A stretch of DNA of 11,982 nucleotides, taken from positions 1 to 11,982 of the forward strand of contig QGUX01000085.1 of the NCBI GenBank assembly GCA_003242275.1, read 5' to 3'. The notes beneath the pieces are model-generated. The model saw nothing but the letters and a program-made list of their open reading frames with translations, had not been told where the DNA came from and searched no databases. The stretch's first letter is position 1. Each line of letters starts with the position of its first letter. A program made the translations under genes and the position numbers. The DNA is from Pseudomonadota bacterium. GTDB lineage: Bacteria > Pseudomonadota > Gammaproteobacteria > Steroidobacterales > Steroidobacteraceae. Shown piece after piece: positions 1 to 6,724 of the stretch.

Positions 1-334
1 CCGTTGGTACGAAGGCCGGATGTGCCCGGTTGAGCGTGTCGGCGTAAAGGCGCGCCTCGGAATAGGGGATGTTCCCGTCGTCGTTGCGCGCGAAGCGCGG
101 CGCCTGGCCGGGCGTGGCGGGGTTGTGGCAGCCGCCGCAGCGGTTGTTGGCCTTCACGTTCTGCCAGAAGGCGATGCGGAACGCCTGCACGTCGGCGCTC
201 TGCGGCGCCGGGCCGGTGTAGTCGTTGACCACCGGCGGGTTGGTGTTCGGATTCGTCGTCGTCGGCGCGCCGCCACCGCAGGCGGCGAGGCCGGCCAGGC
301 CGGCGGCGATCAGGATGGCCCGAAGCGTCTTCAT
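1..334 (-). CDS. Lipoprotein with one CxxCH haem motif (partial, 3' end outside window)
   Basis: The gene starts at the ATG at 334 and runs off the left edge, so about 111 residues are visible. The N-terminus is a lipoprotein signal (MKTLRAILIAAGLAGLAAC) with lipobox LAAC and Cys19 as the predicted lipid anchor. A low-complexity Gly/Thr/Asn/Pro linker follows, then a c-type haem motif CGGCH starting at Cys66 (context KANNRCGGCHNPATPG). This suggests an envelope-anchored cytochrome c-like domain facing the periplasm. A good ribosome binding site (GGGAG) sits 6-7 bases before the ATG and overlaps the stop region of the upstream gene (346-1536). The gap between the two genes is 11 bases, so they are very probably co-transcribed and coupled. 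The C-terminal domain cannot be seen, so the family is open. It could be a planctomycete-type cytochrome or a LamG-carrying cytochrome lipoprotein. I do not recognise a specific gene. Confidence 0.8.
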   Translation of the reverse strand, partial: MKTLRAILIAAGLAGLAACGGGAPTTTNPNTNPPVVNDYTGPAPQSADVQAFRIAFWQNVKANNRCGGCHNPATPGQAPRFARNDDGNIPYSEARLYADTLNRAHPAFVPT

Positions 335-345
335 GACCGTCTCCC

Positions 346-1536
346 TCAATTGCCCCGGCAGTACGCCGCGGTCTCTGCGAACACGTCCTTCACGCGGTAG
401 TTGGCGCTGCCGCGGAAGATGGACATCACGCGCTCCACCTCGGTGCGGTCGGCCGAGTTGACCGGCGGCCTCAGGCACACGGTCCTGAACACCTTCTCGA
501 CCAGGCAGCGCGAGAACTGCTCGCTGTTGGCCAGCTCCTGTCCCATGGACTTGGCGCCGTTGCCCGAGCCGGGCAGGGAAGGATCCCACCCCAGCACCGA
601 GTTCGCGCCCTGGCGCCAGTAGTTGGTCCAGCCGTCATCCGGGGTCACGTAGCCGTACTTGAAGTTGTCGGCGTTGATCAGGTACTTGGGCTGCACCACG
701 CCGTCGGTGTACTCGATGCGGCCGGTGGTCTCGTTGTAGTTGTAGTAGGCGAAGGCCTGGGCCAGCGGATCCATGCCGTTGTGGCAGCCAATGCAGTTGT
801 TCAGGAAGACGCGGCTGTCACCGCCCGGCGAACGGCTCACGTCCTGGCGTATGCGGTCCGGCGGCAGCGTGACGTCGTGCACCTGCTCCAGGTCGCGGCA
901 CATGTGCGCCATCAGGGTGAAGCGGAACATGGCGCGGTTGGTGCCAGCAACGAAGAAGGCCTGCGCCGCGGCGCGCGTGGTCATCACGCCGGCCGTGGCC
1001 GCGGCCGGCAGGCCGGTATGCTGTGACTGCGTCGCGGCGATCAGCACCGCCGGATCGCTGAGGTCGGCGTCGTTGTCCTCGAGCTGCTCGTACAGGTTGT
1101 TGTTGGCCGGCGAGTACTGCGGATAGCCGGCGCCGCCGACGTAGAGGATGTCGCCGGAGAGCACCTGGCGGAAGTCCACGTCGTCGCGGATCATGCCGAT
1201 GACGGTGGCAGTGTAGTCGTTCAGCGGCGCGAATACCGTCTGCTCGCGGTTGGTCCACGGCGTGACCCAGTTCTTCAGCACCGTGGTGTAGAAGGTCTTC
1301 GTGCCCATGGCGCGGCGGGCGGCGTTGACCGCCCCGGCGTGGCCGGGATTCGCCAGCAGGTCCTGCTCCATCAGGTCGAGCATCTCCGCGGTGGGCGGGA
1401 CGCCCGCGATGCGATCGTGGATGCGCTTGGCCTGCGCACGTTCCAGCGGACCGGCATGGAGGATTCCCGCCATGCAGACTGCCAGCGCGGCGCCAATCGC
1501 CGCGGCGACCGGATTTGACCTGTTCCTGTGGTTCAT
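346..1536 (-). CDS. Periplasmic monohaem cytochrome-like protein
   Basis: A 396-residue protein. I chose the ATG at 1536 because AAGGG lies 8 bases upstream and because it begins a clean signal peptide (MNHRNRSNPVAAAIGAALAV..., cleavage near residue 28, ILHA|GP). The open frame extends about 30 bases further upstream without support. One c-type haem motif is visible, CIGCH at Cys248, in the context NNCIGCHNGMDPLAQAF. The GCHxxMDPL pattern and the ending (FRTVCLRPP, then a SxNYxVKDVF-like segment) resemble the DUF1588/DUF1585 cytochrome-like families of planctomycete-type proteins. That assignment is by eye. Further cysteines lie near the C-terminus (RCLVEKVFRTVC, AAYC) and may form disulfides. 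It is the first gene of a minus-strand pair with the CxxCH lipoprotein, and it diverges from the HzsA-related operon. A role in periplasmic electron transfer is inferred; substrate unknown. Confidence 0.8.
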   Translation of the reverse strand: MNHRNRSNPVAAAIGAALAVCMAGILHAGPLERAQAKRIHDRIAGVPPTAEMLDLMEQDLLANPGHAGAVNAARRAMGTKTFYTTVLKNWVTPWTNREQTVFAPLNDYTATVIGMIRDDVDFRQVLSGDILYVGGAGYPQYSPANNNLYEQLEDNDADLSDPAVLIAATQSQHTGLPAAATAGVMTTRAAAQAFFVAGTNRAMFRFTLMAHMCRDLEQVHDVTLPPDRIRQDVSRSPGGDSRVFLNNCIGCHNGMDPLAQAFAYYNYNETTGRIEYTDGVVQPKYLINADNFKYGYVTPDDGWTNYWRQGANSVLGWDPSLPGSGNGAKSMGQELANSEQFSRCLVEKVFRTVCLRPPVNSADRTEVERVMSIFRGSANYRVKDVFAETAAYCRGN

Positions 1537-1672
1537 GAGACCTGCCCTTGTGAGCGTTGGCAGCAAATCTAGCCGCCCCGCGACGCGCCCCCTAATGTCT
1601 CAACGCGCCGACGTCGCCAGCTGACGACAGCATCGCGTTTCACGTCGCAAAGCTATGATCTGGCCCGCGTTG

Positions 1673-1688
1673 TGCGATCTGGGTCACA
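1673..1688. promoter_or_regulatory. CRP/FNR-family-like operator candidate
   Basis: The site reads TGCGA-N6-TCACA, one mismatch from the CRP-type palindrome TGTGA-N6-TCACA. It lies in the 221-base region (1537-1757) between the two divergent operons. A weak -10-like hexamer CTTAAT (1713-1718) would put the site about 44 bases upstream of a plus-strand start near 1725, close to class II activator spacing. Chance occurrence of such a degenerate palindrome is possible. Another -10-like hexamer, TATGAT (1654-1659), lacks a partner -35. No clear promoter for the minus-strand genes was found here. Confidence 0.3.
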
Positions 1689-1757
1689 GTCATTCGCACG
1701 CGCCGAGGACAACTTAATCCACCGGTGCCCGGACTATTCCGGCGTGGGCAGGTCAAC

Positions 1758-4532
1758 GTGAAAGCATTCCATCCATTGCGGGGCGTCATGGCCGCCGCTG
1801 CCATCGGCGCGCTCCTGGGCGGCTGCAGCAGCGGCGGCAGCATCGATATCGGCGGCGGCCAGGCGACCGACCCGGGCGCCGTCGATTTCCCGATCGCCTA
1901 CGTCAAGCGCACGATTCCCGTGGAAAGCGACGACCTGCGCGACCAGCGCGGCGCCGTGCCGGATGCCGACCTGTTCATGCGCAGCCGCGCCTCGCCCTCC
2001 TCCACCGAGATCGACATCACCGGCGCGATCACCGCTGACGGCCTGTACGACATCAAGGACGTCGACGTGTCCTTCGACGGCAAGCGCATCATCTTCGCGA
2101 TGCGCGGCCCCATCGTCAGCGACGACGAACGCGACCCGCCCTCCTGGAACATCTGGGAATACGACATCGAGGCCGGCGTGGGACCTGGCAATCCGCGCCG
2201 CGTCATTGCTTCGGACAACACGGCCGACGAAGGCCACGACATCTCGCCGCAATACCTGCCGGACGGCCGCATCGTGTTCAGCTCCACGCGGCAGCGCCAG
2301 TCCAAGGCCGTGCTGCTCGACGAGAGCAAGCCCGGCTTCGAGGCACAGGCCGTGGGCGGCAACGAGAGCGCCTTCCTGCTGCATGTGATGAACGAGGACG
2401 GCACCGGTATCCACCAGATCACCTTCAACCAGAGCCATGACCTGTGGCCTTCGGTGCTCCGGAACGGCCGCGTCGTGTTCACGCGCTGGGACGGGTCGAC
2501 CGGGCGCGGCATGCACCTGTACACCTCCAATCCCGACGGCACCGACCTGCAGCTGCTGTACGGCGCGCGCAGCCACAATACCGGCACGCCGGGCGCGAAC
2601 GGCAACCCGGTCACCATCCAGTTCACGCGACCACGCGAGATGGAGGACGGCCGCATCCTGGCGCTGGTGCGTCCCTACAGGGACACGGACTTCGGCGGCG
2701 ACCTGGTGATCATCGACGCGCGCAACTACGTCGAGAATACCCAGCCGCTGGCGACCAATGCCGGCATGACCGGCCCGGCGCAGTCGCGCGCCACCCCCGC
2801 GCTGGTGAGCCTGGTCGAGGGTCCCTCGCCCGGCGGGCGCTTCCGCTCGGCGTTCCCGCTTTGGGACGGCAGCAACCGCCTGCTGGTGAGCTGGTCGCTG
2901 TGCCGCCTGCTCGACAACGAGCAGACACCGGCGGCCATCGTGCCCTGCACCACCGACCGGCTCAATGCACCCGACTTCCAGAGCCGCTACGACACGGCGC
3001 CGCCGCTGTACAGCGCCTTCATCTACGACCCGGTGGACAACACCTTCCGCCCGCTGTTCCAGCCGGAGGAAGGCGTGATGATCACCGACCTGGTGGCGGC
3101 GCAGCCGCGCACGCCGGCCCAGGTCCCGCAGGTGATCCTCGACCGCACCATCGCCGGCGACGACTTCGATCCCTCGCTGGTGGGCGAGGGGCTGGGCGTG
3201 ATCGAGATCCGCAGCGTCTATGACTTCGACGGCAGCCTGCGCTACACCAACCTCGGGCTGCAGGGTGTGCCGGCCGCCACCAGCCTGCTGGAACTCGCCG
3301 ATCCGCTGCGCCGCACGCCCGACCAGCGCGCCGCGCGCTTCGTGCGCATCGAGAAGGCCGTGTCGCTGGGTGACGAGGACCTCGACGGCTTCCCCGACCT
3401 CGCCAACCAGGCCTTCGGCGCTTCGAATTTCATGCGCGAGATCATCGGCTATGCGCCGGTCGAGCCGGATGGCTCGGTGTCGGTGCGCGTGCCCGCCAAC
3501 GTGGCCTTCGTGCTGTCCATCGTCGACCGCAATGGCCGCCGGCTGTTCCCGCAGCACCGCGCCTGGCTGCAGCTGCGGCCGGGCGAGATCCGGCGCTGCG
3601 CGGGTTGCCACGAGGCCCCCGGCGGCAACCAGCAGGACTTCTCGCACGGACGCGGCCGCTACGCGTCGGACTGGACGCCGGAGGAACACACCAGGCCGCT
3701 GGTCGATCCCTCCTGGGGCGTGACGGGCGCGGGCGTGCCCTTCCCCAATACCCTGCCACTGACCTCGGCCAACGCCCTGCCGGGTGACACCATGGCGCAG
3801 GCGCGCGCCCGTACCAGCTGCATCGCGGGCGGCACCTGCTCGCAGAAGCCCAGCGTCAACGTGATCTTCGACGACGTGTGGACCGACCCGGCGCCCGGCC
3901 CCACCCCGGCCGAGTCCTTCGCCTACGTGCACGCCTCGCCGGGCCTGTCCACGCCGGGGCCGGTGCGCCCGGGCTGCATCGCCAACGGGCCCAGCACCTG
4001 CCGCATCATCATCAACTACGTGGAGCACATCCAGCCGATCTGGACGGTGGACCGCGGCGCGGCCACCTGCACCAACTGCCACGCCCCGCCCTCGGTGACC
4101 GGCAACATGAAGCCGCCGGCAGGCCAGCTCGACCTCTCGGGCGATCCGTCGCCGGAGGAGCAGCGGCACGTGGTCTCTTACCGGGAGCTGTTCTTCGCCG
4201 ACTTCGTGGAGGACTTCATCAACGGCTCGCTGGTGGACCGCACCATCGACGTGGTCACCGGCATCGATCCGGAAACCGGCGACCCCATCATCGAACCGCA
4301 GCCCATCATCGCCTCGCGGCCGATGGTGGCCGGCAATGCACGCGGTTCACGTTTCTTCACCTGCTTCGCCGGAACCGATACCTGCCGCTCGGGCGATCCG
4401 GACGAGGCTGGTGGTACAGTTGATCACAGCTCCTTCCTGACGCCTTCCGAACTCCGGCTGATTTCCGAGTGGGTCGACATTGGCGCACAGTACTTCAACA
4501 ACCCGTTCGCCGATGGCGTCCCGACCAACTAG
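1758..4532 (+). CDS. HzsA-related dihaem propeller lipoprotein
   Basis: A 924-residue protein. I prefer the GTG at 1758 (AGG about 6 bases upstream). It gives a proper lipoprotein signal, MKAFHPLRGVMAAAAIGALL, with lipobox LGGC and Cys23 as anchor. GTG at 1725 and ATG at 1788 are alternatives. The N-terminal half has TolB/WD40-like blades (FDGKRIIFAMRG, LPDGRIVFSSTRQ, NGRVVFTRWD, HLYTSNPDGTDLQLL). Two c-type haem motifs lie in the C-terminal half: CAGCH at Cys614 and CTNCH at Cys771. Propeller plus two haem-binding regions matches the alpha subunit of anammox hydrazine synthase, and such proteins are known in non-anammox bacteria as HzsA-related. No beta or gamma subunit is nearby, so I infer an envelope redox enzyme or electron-transfer protein of unknown substrate. 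It heads a six-gene run; its end overlaps the next gene. Confidence 0.85.
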   Translation: MKAFHPLRGVMAAAAIGALLGGCSSGGSIDIGGGQATDPGAVDFPIAYVKRTIPVESDDLRDQRGAVPDADLFMRSRASPSSTEIDITGAITADGLYDIKDVDVSFDGKRIIFAMRGPIVSDDERDPPSWNIWEYDIEAGVGPGNPRRVIASDNTADEGHDISPQYLPDGRIVFSSTRQRQSKAVLLDESKPGFEAQAVGGNESAFLLHVMNEDGTGIHQITFNQSHDLWPSVLRNGRVVFTRWDGSTGRGMHLYTSNPDGTDLQLLYGARSHNTGTPGANGNPVTIQFTRPREMEDGRILALVRPYRDTDFGGDLVIIDARNYVENTQPLATNAGMTGPAQSRATPALVSLVEGPSPGGRFRSAFPLWDGSNRLLVSWSLCRLLDNEQTPAAIVPCTTDRLNAPDFQSRYDTAPPLYSAFIYDPVDNTFRPLFQPEEGVMITDLVAAQPRTPAQVPQVILDRTIAGDDFDPSLVGEGLGVIEIRSVYDFDGSLRYTNLGLQGVPAATSLLELADPLRRTPDQRAARFVRIEKAVSLGDEDLDGFPDLANQAFGASNFMREIIGYAPVEPDGSVSVRVPANVAFVLSIVDRNGRRLFPQHRAWLQLRPGEIRRCAGCHEAPGGNQQDFSHGRGRYASDWTPEEHTRPLVDPSWGVTGAGVPFPNTLPLTSANALPGDTMAQARARTSCIAGGTCSQKPSVNVIFDDVWTDPAPGPTPAESFAYVHASPGLSTPGPVRPGCIANGPSTCRIIINYVEHIQPIWTVDRGAATCTNCHAPPSVTGNMKPPAGQLDLSGDPSPEEQRHVVSYRELFFADFVEDFINGSLVDRTIDVVTGIDPETGDPIIEPQPIIASRPMVAGNARGSRFFTCFAGTDTCRSGDPDEAGGTVDHSSFLTPSELRLISEWVDIGAQYFNNPFADGVPTN

Positions 4533-5283
4533 GACCCTTCCCAAAGCAATCGCCATGGCGCTTGCCCTCGTCGGGGCCGGCGCCTGCCTTGCTGCGGACG
4601 ATGCACCGGTGCGGTTGCGCGAACTGGTGGTGGCCGAGCCCTACATCGAGCTGCACGAGGGCCCGGGCCGCGGTTACGCGGTCACGCAGGTGGTGCCGCG
4701 CGGCGACACCTTCCAGGTGCTGTACCGCCGCACCGAATGGTTCCGCGTGCGCACGCGCCGCGGCGTGGAGGGCTGGGCGCATGAACGCGAGATCCTGAAG
4801 GCCCGCCTGCCGGACGGCAGCCCCTTCACCATCGACCTGGGCAACCGCGCCGGCTTCACCTCGCACCGCTTCGAACTGGGCGCCTCGATGGGCGACTACG
4901 GCGGCGCCACGCTGATCGGCACCTACTTCGCCTTCCTGTTCAACGAGCAGCTGCAGCTCGAGCTCACCGGCGCGCAGTTCCTCGGCAACGCCTCGAACGG
5001 CTATTCGGCCGAGGTCGGCCTGGCTCACGTGTACCGCCCCGACTGGCGGCTCTCGCCCTTCCTGACGCTGGGCGGCGGCGTGATCCGCATCGAACCCAAG
5101 TCCACGCTGGTGCAGCCCGAGGACCGCACCGACCAGACGGCCTATGCCGGCGCCGGCGTGCGTTTCTACCTGACCCGGCGCTTCTTCCTGCGCGGTGAAT
5201 ACCGTCACCACATGGTGTTCACCAGCCGCAACGAGAACGAGGAGATCAACGAATGGAAACTGTCTTTCGCGTTCTTCTTCTAG
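4513..5283 (+). CDS. SH3b-domain outer-membrane beta-barrel protein
   Basis: A 256-residue protein from the ATG at 4513, which overlaps the end of the HzsA-related gene by 20 bases and has no obvious ribosome binding site, so translational coupling is likely. An in-frame ATG at 4555 is an alternative start. The signal peptide (MASRPTRTLPKAIAMALALV...) is probably cut near residue 27 (CLA|ADD). Residues about 34-92 form a bacterial SH3 domain (ELHEGPGRGYAVTQVVPRGD, WFRVRTRRGVEGWAHERE), a module usually tied to peptidoglycan or protein binding. The rest, about residues 100-256, has alternating aromatic and small residues (LGASMGDYGGATLIGTYFAF, LGGGVIRIE, FFLRGEYRHHMVF) and ends in FAFFF, typical of an outer-membrane barrel with a C-terminal aromatic. 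It may link a barrel to the cell wall or to the neighbouring lipoproteins; the specific role is unknown. Confidence 0.8.
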   Translation: MASRPTRTLPKAIAMALALVGAGACLAADDAPVRLRELVVAEPYIELHEGPGRGYAVTQVVPRGDTFQVLYRRTEWFRVRTRRGVEGWAHEREILKARLPDGSPFTIDLGNRAGFTSHRFELGASMGDYGGATLIGTYFAFLFNEQLQLELTGAQFLGNASNGYSAEVGLAHVYRPDWRLSPFLTLGGGVIRIEPKSTLVQPEDRTDQTAYAGAGVRFYLTRRFFLRGEYRHHMVFTSRNENEEINEWKLSFAFFF

Positions 5284-5954
5284 GCGCGGCGGCGCTGGCA
5301 CTGCCGGGCTGCGCCTGGATGCTGCCGGGGCGCGGCGAGGATGTCGCGGCGCAGGAGGAAATCGTGCTCTCCTCGGACGAGGAACCCACGCTGGTGCCGC
5401 CCCGGGTCATCGAGCCGGAGGTGGAGCGGCGCGAGGTGCGCGTGGCGCGCATCGACGCGGAGAACATCGAGGTGGGGGCCTTCTACGGCGCCCTGTCCAT
5501 CGAGGACTTCGGCACCGGCCCGGTGCAGGGCCTGACCGCCGCCTACCATGTGACAGAAGACATCTTCTTCGAGGCCGCCTTCGGCCGATCGAAGGCCGGG
5601 CGCACCAGCTACGAGACCCTGGGCGGCAACGTGCAGCTGCTTACGCCTTCCGAGAGGCGCTTCACGTATTACAGCCTGTCGCTCGGGTACAACCTGCTGC
5701 CGGGCGAGGTGTACATCGGTCGCAGCCTCGCCATGACCAGCGCGCTGTACTTGATGGGCGGCGTGGGCAGCACCGAGTTCGCGGGGGACCAGCGCTTCAC
5801 GCTGAACTTCGGCGCCGGCTACCGGCTCCTGCCGACCGACTGGCTGGCCGTGCACATCGAGGTGCAGGACCGCGTGTTCCAGTCGGACCTGCTGGGCCGC
5901 GACAAGCTGACCAACAACATCAGCGCGCACCTGGGCCTGACCGTTTTCTTCTGA
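5253..5954 (+). CDS. Lipoprotein outer-membrane beta-barrel (OMP_myx_plus-like)
   Basis: A 233-residue protein. Its ATG lies inside the previous gene (31-base overlap), and AGGAG sits 8 bases upstream, so the start is well supported. The signal METVFRVLLLGAAALALPGC gives a lipobox with Cys20 as the lipid anchor. An acidic, Pro/Glu-rich linker (about residues 25-65) leads into a barrel region with sequence typical of the outer-membrane beta-barrel family found in myxobacteria and some other proteobacteria (NIEVGAFYGALSIEDFGTGP, AYHVTEDIFFEAAFGRSKA, YYSLSLGYNLLPGEVYIGR). It ends in LTVFF. The family call is from remembered sequence resemblance. Combining a lipid anchor with a barrel is unusual but occurs in this family. 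It is the second barrel gene of the operon and probably works with the SH3b-barrel protein encoded just upstream. Confidence 0.8.
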   Translation: METVFRVLLLGAAALALPGCAWMLPGRGEDVAAQEEIVLSSDEEPTLVPPRVIEPEVERREVRVARIDAENIEVGAFYGALSIEDFGTGPVQGLTAAYHVTEDIFFEAAFGRSKAGRTSYETLGGNVQLLTPSERRFTYYSLSLGYNLLPGEVYIGRSLAMTSALYLMGGVGSTEFAGDQRFTLNFGAGYRLLPTDWLAVHIEVQDRVFQSDLLGRDKLTNNISAHLGLTVFF

Positions 5955-5982
5955 CCGTGTGAGGGTGCCGGAGGCTTCGAAC

Positions 5983-6483
5983 ATGAACTGGACCACCAAA
6001 CCGCTGCGCGCGCTGCTGGTGACCGCGCTGCTTTCGCTGCCGGCCATGGCCGTGGCCCCGCAGGGCCCCGCCCCCGGCTTCCGCCTCGAGACCCTGGATG
6101 GCAAGAGCGTGGCGCTCGAGGACCTCAAGGGCCAGGTGGTGATGATCAATTTCTGGGCGAGCTGGTGCGGACCGTGCCGGCAGGAGATGCCGCTGCTGGA
6201 CAAGCTCTACGCCAAGTACAAGCCCATGGGCTTCACGCTGCTGGGTGTCAACGTGGAGCCGGACCCCAAGCTGGCGACCGGCTTCCTCGAGAAGACACCT
6301 GTCACCTTTCCGATACTGTTGGACAAGGACAGCTCGGTCAGCAAACTCTACCAGGTGGCAGGCATGCCCTCGACGGTCATCGTCGACCGCAAGGGCAACC
6401 TGCGCTGGGTGCACAAGGGCTACAAGCCCGGCGACGAGAATGCCTACCTGGACCAGATCCGGGCCCTGATCCGCGAGCAGTGA
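5983..6483 (+). CDS. TlpA-family periplasmic thiol-disulfide oxidoreductase
   Basis: A 166-residue protein. I chose the ATG at 5983 because GGAGG sits exactly 8 bases upstream and the signal peptide begins there (MNWTTKPLRALLVTALLSLP, cleavage near AMA|VAP). A GTG at 5959 would add eight unsupported residues. The fold is thioredoxin-like: APGFRLETLDGKSVALEDLK is the usual AhpC/TSA-Redoxin entry, WASWCGPCR carries the catalytic CxxC (Cys62, Cys65), and GMPSTVIVD contains the cis-proline. TlpA-type proteins reduce disulfides in periplasmic clients, including apocytochrome c and metal-binding sites. That fits an operon whose neighbours carry CxxCH motifs (HzsA-related protein and the divergent pair) and a Cys-containing small lipoprotein immediately downstream. 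It is 28 bases after the barrel lipoprotein and 4 bases before the DUF4266 gene. Confidence 0.92.
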   Translation: MNWTTKPLRALLVTALLSLPAMAVAPQGPAPGFRLETLDGKSVALEDLKGQVVMINFWASWCGPCRQEMPLLDKLYAKYKPMGFTLLGVNVEPDPKLATGFLEKTPVTFPILLDKDSSVSKLYQVAGMPSTVIVDRKGNLRWVHKGYKPGDENAYLDQIRALIREQ

Positions 6484-6487
6484 ACAC

Positions 6488-6724
6488 ATGAGAACGCCCA
6501 GGATTCGCGCCTTGCTGCTGGCCAGCCTCGCCGCGGTCGCGGTGGCCGGCTGCGGCCCCATCGAGCCCTGGGTGAAGCCCTACGAGCGCGAGCGCCTGGC
6601 CGATCCCATCATGGTGCTCGATCCCGATCCGGTGTCCTCCGCCTACCTCGACCATGTGTACGAGGTGCGCGAGGGCGCGCGCGGCGCCACCGGCGGCGCC
6701 GGCGGCGGCTGCGGTTGCAACTGA
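6488..6724 (+). CDS. DUF4266 small lipoprotein
   Basis: A 78-residue protein starting 4 bases after the TlpA gene. The N-terminus is a lipoprotein signal ending in VAGC, with Cys22 as the lipid anchor. The mature part is only about 57 residues. It carries the features I associate with DUF4266: a WVKPYERERLADPIM segment, a YLDHVYEVREGARG segment and a glycine-rich end finishing in GGGCGCN. The terminal CGC pair is a likely functional feature (metal, thiol or cofactor attachment) because the rest of the protein lacks cysteines apart from the lipid anchor. DUF4266 genes commonly sit beside DUF3570 and thioredoxin genes, as here, and I recall them near ApbE flavin transferase genes, but none is in this window. 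The stop overlaps the DUF3570 start (ATGA). Function is unknown; the tail could be a substrate of the adjacent TlpA protein. Confidence 0.88.
   Translation: MRTPRIRALLLASLAAVAVAGCGPIEPWVKPYERERLADPIMVLDPDPVSSAYLDHVYEVREGARGATGGAGGGCGCN

Noticed and set aside
1734..4169. 811-codon open frame on the minus strand
   Set aside because: It is antisense to the HzsA-related gene, rich in Arg/Ala/Val/His repeats, has no recognisable domain or signal, and is explained by the strong GC bias at third positions of the sense gene.
1758..4532. Hydrazine synthesis or anammox capability
   Set aside because: Only a relative of the alpha subunit is present, with no beta or gamma subunit and no other anammox genes; such relatives occur in non-anammox bacteria.
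6690..6720. GGC-rich simple repeat
   Set aside because: It encodes the glycine-rich tail of the DUF4266 protein and needs no separate explanation.
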